In this document: positions 1 to 10,503 of the stretch, in pieces | Position numbering within the stretch: position 1 is the first letter of the stretch | How the letters are laid out: each line of letters opens with the position of its first letter | Assembly (NCBI GenBank): GCA_029168955.1 | Contig: JAPDOI010000898.1 | Coordinates: forward strand, 62,001-126,000 | DNA: 64,000 nt | Direction of reading: 5' to 3' | DNA from: Aplectana chamaeleonis | Taxonomy: Eukaryota > Nematoda > Chromadorea > Rhabditida > Cosmocercidae | Program-made: the position numbers and the translations under genes | The notes under the pieces: generated by a model | Told to the model about the DNA's origin: nothing | The model's input: the letters and a program-made list of their open reading frames with translations, nothing else | Databases searched by the model: none

Positions 1-94
1 ACAGGCCGCCGCAACCAAACTCCAGCGGCAGAGTCCTGCGATAGCCGGCAAGCGTGAGAGCTTCTGTACGTCATCTCACATAGAATCACAGCGG

Positions 95-190
95 ATTTCG
101 ATCCATTTGCCTTATACTCAAGATGCCGGCAAATGGGCCGGCGCAGCCGGACCCCAGCGGCAGAGGCCGGCGCCAGCCGGCCGACGCCGC
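95..190. repeat. GC-rich repeat fragment
   Basis: The phrase GGACCCCAGCGGCAGAGG flanked by CCGGCGCAGCCGG recurs in diverged form at about 36970-37010, and a shorter CTCCAGCGGCAGAG phrase occurs at 20-34. This looks like the remnant of a dispersed repeat. No coding signal is visible from 1 to about 1080; the short ORFs there have no recognisable features. Confidence 0.35.
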
Positions 191-1182
191 TGGTGTATTT
201 ATAATATAGTTTATCACACATGCGTAAAATGCAATGCATAGCAAGACAAAAGCTCAATGTGGCAGTAGCGTCGCTAGGGTTCACCATGAGGCCTCTATAT
301 TGGCGGGCTGCAGAAGTCGCGCCGCCAAGGTGAGGAATAGAAGGCGGCTACGCAGCTCTGTGCCTACCCTTTGTTTCCCATCATTGCAGCGCGACTTTTG
401 CCGCCAGAGTATGCAGATAAGGGCGCACCGTTTGGGGCGCGTGCACTTTCAATATGAGCTCTAGATCGCCACTGTTTCCGGCAGCGACTGTCAGCATCTC
501 GACGCATACAATGAGCTTCAAACTTGAGCGAGGAATTGGCAATGAAGCATTTTCAGCTGCTGATCGCAATAAAAGCCATCATCAAACACGGTTCAAAGGG
601 AGTCTCAGTCTATACATCCCTCCCTGTTCAGCTTCCCCTTGTCTGCCGAGCGTGTTATACGAATCACAAAGGGTGTCCCGAAATTTCTCGCGCGTAGATA
701 TTGTAGCGGCATGAACACAGTTTCCAAGGAATAAGTCGTAATGATCACATGGAATCCTCCCCATCACAAGAGCTAAGAGGCTGATGCTGTAGGGAAAACA
801 CTGAAACCATCTGTCATCAGAGTAAGCACAACTCTTCAAACGCGTCACAAGCACATAACAGATGTCATCCCACTATTATTCGTCCCTTTGCCTCGAAATT
901 CTTTGAGGGCAGCTTTAGATACAGTGTTCACGTTGATATGGGGTTGTTTGGTCGTGTGTTAACACATGGAGAAGAAACAGCGCCAAAAACGCTTAAAATA
1001 AGCTGAAATAACGGTTTCTTACGTAAGTGCAGGTTCAGGGCGCGGACAAGCTTACGCGTCCTGCTAGTTTTCTAAGCGTGCGCTAATGCCGAAATGTGCC
1101 CGCATCGATCAGGATAGGACGTGGCGGAGTGGCTCGGCATGTTGCCATTGGAAAGGTCCGCGGCTCCACCAGCTGGTCAGAA

Positions 1183-1224
1183 CGGGGGCGGGGCGGGCCA
1201 AGCAAGGGTACAGGGCTTATAAAA
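1183..1224 (+). promoter_or_regulatory. candidate GC-box plus TATA-box promoter
   Basis: A GC-box-like run GGGGGCGGGGCGGGCC (1183-1198) is followed 20 bp later by TATAAAA (1218-1224). A short ATG reading frame starts at 1306 and runs into a GTAAGC 5' splice-site-like sequence at about 1350. This is the layout of a core promoter with a short first exon. No downstream exon could be recognised, so the call rests only on spacing and motifs and could be chance. Confidence 0.25.
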
Positions 1225-1369
1225 ACTCCACTTCTCAACCGCTTCATCGATTTCTGGTTTTCGATGCTTTCTTCGACCCCATCCCATCCAGCACCTGCCA
1301 ACATAATGTTTCACATTTTTGTTTGTTTCATTCGGAAACGAGATATATAGTAAGCACTGCCTTCAAGTG

Positions 1370-2131
1370 AGTTCGAGGTTGCGATACCTGTAACCGTGCC
1401 TTGCTTTCAACGAACGATCACACAAAACGGGACACGAATCTAGTGAGTTTGACGATCCGTTTTTGTATACAATGGACCCGAAAGCTCGCGTTGACAGCAA
1501 TACTGAACTGTCTTGGTCTCAAATTGAGTGAGCCTCTATAATCCCACTAATGTGACGCTGAGTCCCGTTGGAAGCGGCGCGTTTTGTTGCCGGAGTGCCT
1601 GATGGAGCGAGTTTTCTGAGCACCCTGCAGAGTCGGAATGAGATTCACAACCTAGCTGAGTTTGACGCCAGACGCGTCGAGAACCAATAGAGTGGAAGTT
1701 TCTCATCCACTCATTGAAAATGGACTATAGCATGAACCGCCTTGATGCTAGTTCTCCATTAGGAATTCTCCTCTGCATATCCTCTGCAAGAACTCAATTG
1801 CTATGGAAGCTCATAAGTAGTCCTAAAGCTAAGGTTCGCTTGTAGCTGAAAACCCTGCGGAATGTCATGTGAGTTACGAACTTCTGAGTCAAGTTCCTTC
1901 CTCTACTCATTTTTACCAATTTGTCCCGAATCTTCTCGTAGCCGTAGGAGGTTAAGTCAAGCTTTTGCAAGAACTCTTCATTTTGGACTTCGCCAAATTC
2001 TCACTTCTTTGCTAATTTTTTTATGTAACGGGACCAACGTCATCAAACTGATATAGTCTTGCAGTGTCCATAGTAGTTTTCGCGCCTCGACCCATCCGAT
2101 CAGAATAATCTCACACCTTCCTGCAATCTCT
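1370..2131. other. no recognised feature
   Basis: No ORF with convincing protein features, no RNA gene and no clear repeat were seen in this stretch. Confidence 0.4.
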
Positions 2132-2417
2132 CCTGGGGCGGCATGCACGTACGCGGCGGGTTAGGTTGGGGTTAAGCAGGGTTTGGGGCGTCGGCGCGTT
2201 TAATGATTGCTGTGCGAGTGCTGGAGATAATCAATAGTTAGGGTCTCAACGGGGTTTCGGCTGCCCCACCCTCCTAGGTAGGGTTTGCGAGGGAACAATT
2301 TTTCAGTGCTAGCCTAACCCCCTTTCAGCCCTCGCGCCGCTATCATCAAACGCGCCGACGCTTCAAACCCTGCCTAACCCCAACCTAACCGGCCGCGTAC
2401 GTGCATGCCGCCCCTGG
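2132..2417. mobile_element. fold-back element with ~75-bp inverted ends
   Basis: The left arm (about 2132-2206: CCTGGGGCGGCATGCACGTA, then TTAGGTTGGGGTTA) is repeated in inverse orientation at about 2343-2417. The arms are near identical, and the roughly 135-bp centre is unrelated to coding sequence. The TTAGGTTGGGGTTA stretch resembles degenerate telomere-like sequence but is part of the inverted arm. No transposase is present, so this is a non-autonomous element. Its right end lies about 245 bp upstream of the small secreted-peptide gene at 2661. Confidence 0.75.
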
Positions 2418-2653
2418 CCTTCTGGACTATTCCATGCCACACGTAAAGAAAATTGTGGGCTTTTTTTGTAGGTGTCCATACTTTGCAGCTCGAGATTGCG
2501 CATCGCCACTTTGATCGAACCTTTTCCAATCCGGTCTTTAGAAATGGGATCGCCTGAAACTCTGCTGAGGGATGGAAAAATTGATTGTTGACCAAGTGAA
2601 ACTCTAATATAAAACATGGGACACCATGTAGATTTACCATTGAATGCGAGCTT

Positions 2654-2660
2654 CAGAGAG
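2654..2660 (+). promoter_or_regulatory. 3' splice (probable trans-splice) acceptor 4 nt before ATG
   Basis: TTCAG ends at 2656, followed by AGAG and then the ATG at 2661. The same arrangement (AG, four purine-rich bases, ATG) precedes the paralogous starts at 18734 and 49671, and a TAG variant precedes 8979. A constant 4-nt leader is typical of nematode spliced-leader acceptor sites; a conventional upstream intron cannot be excluded. A TATA-like TAATATAAAAC lies at about 2606-2616. Confidence 0.55.
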
Positions 2661-3411
2661 ATGCGTGCTTGGATCTTTATATGCCTTGTTGCTCTACTAT
2701 GCTCGAGCCTCGTCGAGGGCAGAAGAAGGAATTCGCAGAAGCAGGAGGTTGGGAAGGTCAGAAGAAGGGATGCTACAGATTTCGCGGAGGATTTGCTCCC
2801 CCTAATTGTTCGAAATTTACCGGTGAGGAGTTTTATCTCTAAAATTTGATGAAGAAGCCACATCCTCTGTGTTCCGTTGTGCTCAAAGGCAGCAGACACG
2901 CATGAAAAAGTTGTTGAGGTAACTACATTACTGGGATCGTATGATTCCTAGTAGAATGCCCACGCCGTTGAAAGCGTCAAAAACGAGTCAAAACTACTAA
3001 ATTTGAGCAATGCAAATCGGAAAATTTCTGCAACCCCGCCCATGAGCTTCGTCAACCCCGCCACAAAATACAAACTCGTCCGAATTGATCGTTCGAATAC
3101 GGTCGCTTTGGCTGAATTTTGACGCTTCCAACGAGGTGAACGTTCCAGTACAGTCTGTAAGAGTATATCGGCTTCTCTATCTCACCCGTTTTGTTGCTAA
3201 TATTTGCTTTTCAACCGCGCGCCGTAAAACTCATCCACTTTCACCTGATAACAAAATAACCGTTATTCCTCCATATGCACACAGTTTTCGTCCGTTTTTC
3301 CGTCAGTTCCCAATACAACCAGCTCCAAACCTTTGATTTATGTCATAAGATCGATATCACTTTGAGCGTGTCTGCTACCTTTGAATCGACTTTTTTCAGG
3401 GGATACAATAA
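2661..3411 (+). CDS. small secreted peptide, member 1 (two exons)
   Basis: Exon 1 is 2661-2822 (54 codons) and ends at a GTGAGG 5' splice site. Exon 2 starts at 3400 after TTTTTTCAG and adds Gly-Ile-Gln then TAA, giving a 57-aa product. Residues 1-20 (MRAWIFICLVALLCSSLVEG) are a textbook signal peptide. Residues 21-36 are strongly basic (RRRN at 21, GKVRRR at 31-36), and the tail is acidic then hydrophobic. AATAAA lies at 3435-3440. Start choice: the ATG at 2661 matches the starts of four paralogues and follows a splice acceptor, whereas the in-frame ATG at 2616 lies in the leader. The intron (577 bp) contains an element of 502 bp (2882-3383); without it the intron would be 75 bp, like the paralogues. 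The function is unknown. The basic cluster could be a processing site (inference). Confidence 0.72.
2882..3383. mobile_element. group B inverted-repeat element inside an intron
   Basis: It begins TCAAAGGCAGCAGACACGC and ends GAGCGTGTCTGCTACCTTTGA, matching the group B element at 4625-5118 end to end and in the same orientation. It sits within the intron of the secreted-peptide gene, leaving about 59 bp of intron before it and 16 bp after. It has no transposase. Confidence 0.75.
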
Positions 3412-3434
3412 TCACCACGACTTATACATTTGAC

Positions 3435-3440
3435 AATAAA
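3435..3440 (+). terminator. poly(A) signal of secreted-peptide member 1
   Basis: AATAAA lies in the context GACAATAAACATT, about 35 bp into exon 2. The same context (GACAATAAACATTGATGCA or close) occurs at the equivalent place in the members at 8738, 18466 and 29841, so it is conserved with the gene family. Confidence 0.6.
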
Positions 3441-3444
3441 CATT

Positions 3445-4624
3445 TATGTCTCGACTGCGCTCACCAGACGATTTTTCTATCGGGAATGTCAATAAACACG
3501 TATTTGAAGCATCTCTGAGATAATGGCAACACGTCAATAAAATGGTATATAACGGCTTTTGCGGAAAAGCCAACGCAGCGTGAACCCCAGAAAACGAGTC
3601 TCGACCCTAATTTAGCGTTGCTGGGTCATCAGTGGGTGATTTGCCGCTCCTTTCAACAACAAAATGATATCGAGAAGTGAACCCATAGTCACGAATAATA
3701 ACACTTTGATATAGGAGGCGATGAGATGGACATTCTCAGCTTGAAGTGTTGAACGCATTGGGTCCCGGAAGGGTTTGGCTTCGTTTGGTTAGCTGTCCCA
3801 GCTGGGACCAAACCATAGCCAACATTCAACCAGTGATTCGCCAAAGGCCAACCACGGCTGTTTTCGGAATCAACACATTTCTTCGTGAATCACCGGAGTT
3901 GATGAGTAACTGCGGCGCACGCATTTAGGTTTACGCAACAATCTTCGGCGTTCTTTTCGAATATACTTTCTCCAATTGTTCATTGATTGTCTTCCTTATT
4001 CTTTAATTTCTTAGTTCTTAGCCGATTGGAAGTTAAAATTTTAAAAAATAACCACAAAATGCATGATTTCTGTGAAAAACTCCAGCGAGAGAAAAAAACG
4101 CCGTGCGATTCAGTGTTTAGTGTGATTGCTTAGGACATTTCTCCTGCACCTCGGAAACGTAACCAGCTTAACCGAACCAAGCCACCGCTTCGGAGATGCG
4201 GTTATGTGGGACCCAGGGGTAGCCCAGTCCTGACCAAACCTAGCGATGATGAATCGCTAGTTTGCGAGTGTTTCCAACCAAACCCGGCTGGCACCCTGGG
4301 TTAAGCGTTCTTGAATCCCTTCCCCAACTGATTGTTATGTAGCATGTTATACTGCGCGTTTCTAATCATAAGAACACACAGCAACTGGTTTCCATAGGGG
4401 AACAAAAACCTTAGCAAGGTCATTATGTATGCCAGATTTCACACACAAGTAGTTCAAATCCGACTCATATTGTCCTTATTTTTCTGAATGCAGGCTGTTT
4501 CAGAACCATTAGAAGATTGGCAAAAGTTAGTAACCATCCTAAAAAGGCGACACCTTAGAATTCCTACAATGTGTTGCTTCTTGTTATTCCTCAGCGGCTT
4601 GTGACCTTCACCAGGGCATGGGCC
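3445..4624. other. no recognised gene; weak repeats
   Basis: The segment at about 3513-3545 (CTCTGAGATAATGGCAACAC then GTCAATAAAATGG) recurs at about 30173-30200. Both lie downstream of secreted-peptide loci, suggesting duplicated flanks. GGTCCCGGAAGGG/GGGACC phrases at 3760-3820 are partly echoed at 4205-4300. No ORF here has supporting features. Confidence 0.35.
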
Positions 4625-5118
4625 TTAAAGGCAGCATACACGCTCGCAAAAGTTTTTGAGATAACTACATTAGTGGGGTTGTACGGGCCCTAGAAGAGCC
4701 CTCACGAAGTTGGAAGAGTTGAAAACGAGTTAAAATGACCGTATTTGAGCCGTATTGAGTCACAAAATCATCCTTTCTCCGCCCACCGATACGGGCTCCG
4801 CCCCTCAATACCAATGTTCAATGCTCGATTACGGTCATCTTGGCTCATTTTTTTTCGCTTCTATCGTCTTAAGCGTTCGAAAAAGGGCCGTACGAATACA
4901 TCAGCGTCGTTATCCCAACGAATTTGTCGCTAGCTCCGCTATTTCAGCCAATGCGGTAAAACTCGTCCACTTCTGGGCCAATATAGAACGAACCGTTATA
5001 TCTTCGTTTCAGTCGATTTTTCTCCGGTTTTTTCGTTATCTCTGAATATTAACAGCTTCAGACCTTCGATTCATTCCATAAAATTGATATCATTTTTGAG
5101 CGTGTATGCTGCCTTTAA
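4625..5118. mobile_element. group B inverted-repeat element
   Basis: Ends are TTAAAGGCAGCATACACGCT and AGCGTGTATGCTGCCTTTAA, a perfect terminal inverted repeat of at least 20 bp. The 494-bp interior is shared with 2882-3383, 11368-11862, 31151-31635 and 53510-53990. Its right end abuts the group A element at 5115, the two sharing the TTTAAAG junction. No transposase. Confidence 0.8.
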
Positions 5119-5608
5119 AGGCGGTGGTCACGATAAGAATCGTTTTTCTGTTTTTACGCCTATCTTGGAAATGGTCCGACGCTGATTCGAATGGTGCCTC
5201 CGAGATTGTAAACGACCTTCTGGGAACAGAGTTATGGTCCCTCAAAGATTGAGCTAAGGAAACATGGTGAACGAGTTGTCCGAGGCTTGTAACTTCCGTC
5301 TTTTGTAGCCGCTGTATGCGAGCTGACCTGAGTAAAGAGAGAATTTGAGAATGAAGGGAAGAACGGGGCTTTTAATCGGAAACCAACGCTCATCTCACGA
5401 TCTCGGGTTTTCATTTGTTCACGTCGAAGGGCGGGCAAAGCGCTTTTGGGGTTTGTCTTGCGCTCAGAATGGCAACTCCGGGCTCTTTTTGGGCTCTTCT
5501 TGGCTCGTTTTCGTGCGTTCTTTCGACGTTAACGTTGCAGTGTGCCCCTCCACTACCCATTCCTAGTGGAAACTGAAACACATTTTCCATCGTGGACAGT
5601 GCTTTTAA
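5115..5608. mobile_element. group A inverted-repeat element
   Basis: Left end TTAAAGGCGGTGGTCACGAT, right end ATCGTGGACAGTGCTTTTAA. The interior carries the group A landmarks: CTATCTTGGAAATGGTCC, the phrase GAGCTAAGGAAACATGGT, and TCACTCAGGT-type sequence in inverse form. It is inserted back-to-back with the group B element on its left. Confidence 0.75.
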
Positions 5609-5825
5609 CATTCGTTGCTGTTTCCCCGAAGTTTTGTGGCGGATACGGAAAAAATCCGGATCAAGATAAGACGCTTTCAACGACGCGACGGCGGTTCGAT
5701 TGGCGTTCCGAGGGAAACCGTACCCTATCATTCTGAAGCTCTTTCTCACTCCCTATTTTTTACAAAACGCGATCTACTCCTTTCCAGTATGTAGCTCATT
5801 ATGCTGGAAAATGTACTGTTACATC

Positions 5826-6030
5826 CGTGGCTTGCCTTCTCAAGAAAGAACATTCAATGCTCACAATCGGCTGCCGCGGACGTTTAAATCACACCGGCGG
5901 CTGGCGATATGGTAAGCTGATAGGCTGCGCCTTTGTCTAGTCTGAACCGATAAGCGGCCGACGCACGTGACCGCTCTGTGCCAGCCGCGGTTGAGATTTT
6001 AATGTTTTTTCTTGAGAAGGCAAGCCATGG
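5826..6030. mobile_element. small fold-back element
   Basis: The left arm GTGGCTTGCCTTCTCAAGAA (from about 5827) is inverted at the right end (TTCTTGAGAAGGCAAGCCAT, to 6029). A second internal inverted block, CTGCCGCGG / CCGCGG, lies between. It is about 205 bp and non-coding. Confidence 0.65.
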
Positions 6031-6111
6031 ACCTCATTATACGTGCGAGTGACATAGAGACTGTGGTCGTTAAAGACGTAGAGGTAGAGTTCACTTAACA
6101 AATCGAGTTTG

Positions 6112-6215
6112 GCGAATGGACAGGGCTGCGACGGTAGATGGCCGCGCGCGATCAAAAAACCGTTGGCCGGCGGTACCGCCAACATCGCACAGCAAGCCTC
6201 CTGGTACATGTCTCA
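6112..6215. repeat. dispersed repeat, copy 1
   Basis: GAATGGAC, GGCTGCGACGGT, GAT and CCGCGCGCGA occur here in the same order as at about 20197-20300 (GAATGGACGTGGCTGCGACG then GTGGATCACCCCGCGCGA). The two are diverged copies of one repeat of unknown type. Confidence 0.4.
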
Positions 6216-7500
6216 AGGTAAATATAATACGGAAACCATATTCAATCTTGTTTATTAATTGATCCAACCTCTTTTGCAGACCTTGTAGAGACCTCGTTAT
6301 GTATGAGGTTTTTGTTGATAGCCTTCAGCGCCACTAACCAAGCGCGTGACGCGCGTCCCCCCCCCCTCCTCCAGCACCGCCACTGTGACGGCGCCCCAAC
6401 TGCTACAGCGGTTCTACCATTCCTATCAGTACTCGATCATGAGTACAAATTCACTCAAGCAAGAATAATTTTAGCCCTATCCATCACTACCGCAAGCAGA
6501 AAAGCAAAAATAGATTTTCAGTGCATGTTACAGTTGAGACTCGACTTCTCCCGACACCATTATGAGGGTGTCGCCAAATGCTACACACTTGATGCGGGGG
6601 TAAATAACATCATATAGTTAACGGTCTTCTTTCATAGTGCCTCACTTCAGGCGCGTCATGCGCGTGCCGCGCTTGGAGTGAGGACTACGAAAGATGCCTA
6701 TGCAGGCGAGCACAAGGCGCCTTAGTTTCTGCTCATCCCAGATGAGGTATCGCTGGCCTGTACTGGTCCACAGTTTCGGCTATTTCATCATGCAACAAGT
6801 GCTAATCGCGCTGGGAGCCCCTGGTCCCGGCACGATTCACCCTTCTCCCAAAACTTTCACCACGTGTTGCATGACGCAAGAGCCGGAGTCCGCATTTGCT
6901 GACTGGAGTTTGACTCGTGGAACGATAGTACTGAGGCTCGCTCTTTGTCTTCAACGCCAACAGATTTGTACGCCATAAAACATTGAGACAGGATAAAATT
7001 CATTTTCTGATTTTACGTATTTCACAATTTACGTGGATATGATATAGGCGAAAATGAAGGAAACCATTATTTGACTGAAGATGCATTTTCTGTGTGTGTT
7101 TGTCCTATTCCAGGGTTAGATCACCAGCTGGTGCGATAACATGATTATCGTGAGTGATTGCGGCCTACATCATCTCTCGTTCGAAACATTATTTATTTAT
7201 TTATTATTATTTATTATAATACGTCGTTGCCGACGCGCACAGAATACAAATACCCGCCTTAGGCAGGTCAAAGCAATTATTGTAATAAAATACACACGGC
7301 AGTTAGCCAACAATTGCAATTTGGAGCTAATAAAAAGGGCCACGAATCAAGAGTGTATCATCAGGAAAGTACGTAGAGCAAAGATATCACGGTCATTAGT
7401 TGTTATGGACTGAGCCATTCTGAGTTGAATCAGGGTAAATTGAATTTGAACATGCTCCCGTAGTCTGCGATGAAACTCTTAAAGGGGCACTATAACGTAA
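6216..7500. other. no recognised gene
   Basis: AT-rich simple sequence (ATTTATTTATTATTATTTATT) lies at about 7190-7215. A GC-rich CGCGTGACGCGCG motif at 6340 resembles motifs in the repeats at 28.9-29.2 and 58.6-58.8 kb. The short ORFs have no signal peptides, domains or splice support. Confidence 0.35.
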
Positions 7501-7526
7501 AACCAAGAAAACAAAAACGCGGTGCT

Positions 7527-7800
7527 CAAAGGCAGTGTTCACGAGGATTACGTCCCCGAGTTTTTCACATAAAAAATTCCGTTGGCCTCCAAATGTTACC
7601 ATTATTACGAAGAAACGGCGAGAAACGCATTGAAACTTCGTATTTCGGTGACATTATTCTATAACATGGACTAGTTTTCCGATTGGATGAACATGTTCAT
7701 GGTGGTTGTCACTGGTAAAAAATGGAGTCAATCAAAAATGGGAGCATATATTAGGCAAACAGTGTTAGTTAGGGCCTGAAAGAAAGTAAGAAAGGGGGGA
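7527..7800. mobile_element. partial group C element
   Basis: It starts CTCAAAGGCAGTGTTCACGA and includes GAAGAAACGGCGA, CACTGGTAAAAAATGG and TTAGTTAGGGCCTGAAAG. These landmarks appear in the complete group C copy at 26489-26981 (in inverse order relative to this copy) and in the fragment at about 10230-10503. The far end is not recognisable. Confidence 0.5.
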
Positions 7801-8136
7801 GGAGCGAAGTGCGTGATTGGACGAAACAAGGCTCCTCCCCGCCTTTTTTGAGGTTGGGGAACATTACGATCACCACCCACGGACGAGCATGCAAAACGAC
7901 GGCGAGCCTACCCTCGCAGCGAACCTAGGGTGGGTGATTTTCATGGTCCTGGCGCTGAGGGCTACTCAATGCTATAGCCTTTGTAGGGATCATAGAAGCG
8001 GCAAATTACAGACTGGAGACTCAGCATTGCCACATTAGGGTCTTGACTCATTGTCGGAGATTCCCGCGGCGTTGGCAGTTAGGAGGAAGCTGTGGAATTC
8101 CCTTTAATTGACGTGTTCTCACTATCTCGAATATGC

Positions 8137-8629
8137 TTGAAGGCACTGTTCGCGATAAACTTCATCATCGAACTTTTCGTGACAAACGCTTCTAACGGCT
8201 CTCAGAAGCAGAGCAGCGTCGAAAAAACGGGAAGAAAAGCTACCCAGGAGCCGCAAATCGGCTTAGAAGAGTGGGCGAACCCCGCCGCTGTGGGCAAGTC
8301 CCGCCTCTTTGCGCCCCTCGACGTGAACAAAGGAACACTCGAAATCATGAGGTGAGCGATGGTTTCCGATCTAAAGCCCCGTTCTTCCCTTCATTCTCAA
8401 CTTCTCTCTTTACCCAGGTCAGCTCGCGTACATTGGCTGCAAAAGACGGGAGTTACAAGCCTCGGACAACTCGTCCACCATTTTCCCTAGCTAAATTTTT
8501 GAGGGACCATAACTCCATTCACAAAAGGTCTTGTACGATTCCAGAAGCATCATTGGAATCAGAATGGGACCGTTTTCAAGATAGGCAAAAAAACAGAAAA
8601 GCGATTTTTATCGCGAACAGTGCCTTTAA
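8137..8629. mobile_element. group A inverted-repeat element (493 bp)
   Basis: Ends are TTGAAGGCACTGTTCGCGAT and ATCGCGAACAGTGCCTTTAA. The whole 493 bp matches 19466-19958 in the opposite orientation, at the same length. Apparent ORFs inside (for example 8271-8645) are shared repeat sequence and should not be annotated as genes. Confidence 0.85.
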
Positions 8630-8693
8630 GGTTGGTGTATATTAATCTTGTCGTTAGAAAAAACTTCTGATGAAAGTGACCAATGCATCAATG

Positions 8694-8699
8694 TTTATT
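8694..8699 (-). terminator. poly(A) signal of secreted-peptide member 2
   Basis: AATAAA on the minus strand in the family context GACAATAAACATTGATGCA, downstream of exon 2 of the pseudogene at 8738-8979. Confidence 0.5.
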
Positions 8700-8737
8700 G
8701 TCAAGTCTTTAAGTCTTGAAGATTCCTGTGTTTCACC

Positions 8738-8979
8738 CCTGAAAATAGTTGAATTAAGAACACTAACGACAACGCATCTGACTCCGTCAAAAAATCGTAG
8801 TGATAGGATCTCTTAACCATTATGCCTTCAATAATTTTCTCGAACCCTTTGTTCACAACAGTCCCAAAACGTTTTCTTTTAGGCTTCCCAATCTCCTGGT
8901 TCTAAGAATTCCTTCTTCTGCCCTCGATGAGGCCCGAGCATAGTCGAGCAACAATGCCTACAAAGATCCAAACACGCAT
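8738..8979 (-). pseudogene. small secreted peptide, member 2 (nonsense codon)
   Basis: Exon 1 is 8979-8818 (54 codons) and ends at a GTTAAG donor. A 79-bp intron ends in TATTTTCAG, and exon 2 begins at 8738 with Gly then TGA. The predicted start MRVWIFVGIVARLCSGLIEG is a signal peptide aligned residue for residue with member 1, followed by RRRNS and then an in-frame TAG at codon 26. After the stop the frame continues with the family pattern (NQEIGKPKRKR, then a hydrophobic tail ending IM before the donor). ATG is preceded by a TAG-type acceptor and four bases. Sequence upstream (TGTAGAT, TACC and an ATTTATAATT box) also resembles member 1. The single lesion suggests recent inactivation, or a sequencing or assembly error. 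Confidence 0.65.
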
Positions 8980-8999
8980 CTTTCTAAGTAAAAACAACG

Positions 9000-10230
9000 G
9001 TACATCTACAGGATGTCACAAACTACTGGCGCGGTTTGCTGGGACAATTATAAATTTTTTCAATTTTCGACAATTTTTCACACGATTCCATTCGAAGAAG
9101 CCGAATGGGGAAGGCTCATTTGAGATGATTCGCAGTCCCTAGCTGCACAAGTAAGGACGCATATGTACAACAAAACGTCTACAAATTGCTTGATTCGTGC
9201 TGAGTAATGGTTTGGGAAGCAGTTAAACATATAAAACCGGTGTAGAGATTTGACTCGATTGCGGTGAAGGAGGAAAAACTATCGCTGTCACTACTAGTAC
9301 GAGATTGTTGAACAGCCGCTGTCGCTAGCTGTATGTCGCTGCAATACCTGCGCGTCATATAGATTTTGTGGTACCTTGTACGTGATTAGTGAGACATGCT
9401 CTTATTGTAAGAAGCAGCCGAAGAAAGAGGTGTAGGCCGATACGACTGGTGAATTATAATTGCTGATGACCTTTACTGCCAAGAGCTGCTGAAAAATGCT
9501 TTTTGGCAATTCTTCGCAGATGTTTGAAGCTCACTGTATGCCCCCCCAGTAGACCAAAATTCTCTGCCCTGTTCAAGAAAATACTTGTGATTCAATGTGA
9601 TGCTTCTCTTGAATGCACGTGAGCCCCAAACTATGTGTCATTTTTCTTAGTTCTTCCTAACGCTACTGTCAAATCGGGCTTCTTAAACAGTACATGTAGT
9701 CTCCAATAACCCTTCATGGATAGTGTTGCAGGAAGACTGCATCTAGAGGCATCGTTCACTTCGATAAACAGTAAACATCAAACTTGTTAGTCACTTCTCC
9801 TGGCCCTCTCCATCTAGAAAAGTACAGCCCACATTTTGTTATAGCGACCTGATCAAATAATTGATAATATCGATTGATATGATAAACAGTAAGAAGTGAA
9901 GCAAAGCAAGTAATGGTGAACAGTAAGTACTGATTGCATACCTATTCACCATACTGATTATCTGTCCACATACCAACTGGCAACCATTGACAGTGACTAC
10001 TACAAGGTTCTGAAAACGACAACTTGCTGAGAATTCATCCATCCATTTTGCCGCTATCGAGTTCGTTAATCTGGTAAGGGGCCGGGCCTGTGGTGGTGAG
10101 CGAAGGAGGTCGGGCCTGCGATGGTCGCGTATGTCTCGCTTATTTGAAGAAATCGAGATCTCGCACTTGGGACGTGTTATACAGTAGGGGTCTCCTACAA
10201 AATCAAGTAAGAGTCACCAAATTCATGTCT
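9000..10230. other. no recognised gene; a weak duplicate of 22.7-23.1 kb
   Basis: The stretch 9340-9670 (TGTATGTCGCTGCAATACCT, GTGTAGGCCGA, GGTGAATTATAATTGCTG, TTCAATGTGATGCTTCTCTT) is matched in order at about 22750-23100. This shows an old duplicated repeat of about 330 bp. No protein features. Confidence 0.45.
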
Positions 10231-10503
10231 GAGGGTGTACTCACTGGAACTGTTCGATGTGACGATGAAATCTTTTGTGGAACCGTCTTTTGCAATTCAC
10301 TACTCTCTTTTGCTTCTTACTTTCTTTTAGGCCCTAACTAACATTGCTTGCCTAAAATATGCTCCCATTTTTGATTGACCCCATTTTTTCGCCGGTGACA
10401 ACCACCGCCGTTTCTTCGTAATTCTGGCAACACTTGGTCTCCAACGCATTGATTTGATTGGAAAACTCGGAAACGAAAATCACCATGAACACTGCCTTTT
10501 AAG
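10230..10503. mobile_element. group C fragment
   Basis: It contains CACTGGAACTGTTCGATGTG, GATGAAATCTTTTGTGG, CCGTTTCTTCGTAATTCTGG and the right end ATGAACACTGCCTTTTAA. These are in the same order as the complete copy at 26489-26981. The left part is missing. Confidence 0.6.

Noticed and set aside
2160..2400. Telomere-like TTAGGTTGGGGTTA sequence
   Set aside because: It occurs only as the two arms of one fold-back element, not as a tandem telomeric array.
2363..2899. 178-codon minus-strand ORF opposite peptide member 1
   Set aside because: It is a shadow of the peptide gene exon, its upstream sequence and a fold-back arm.
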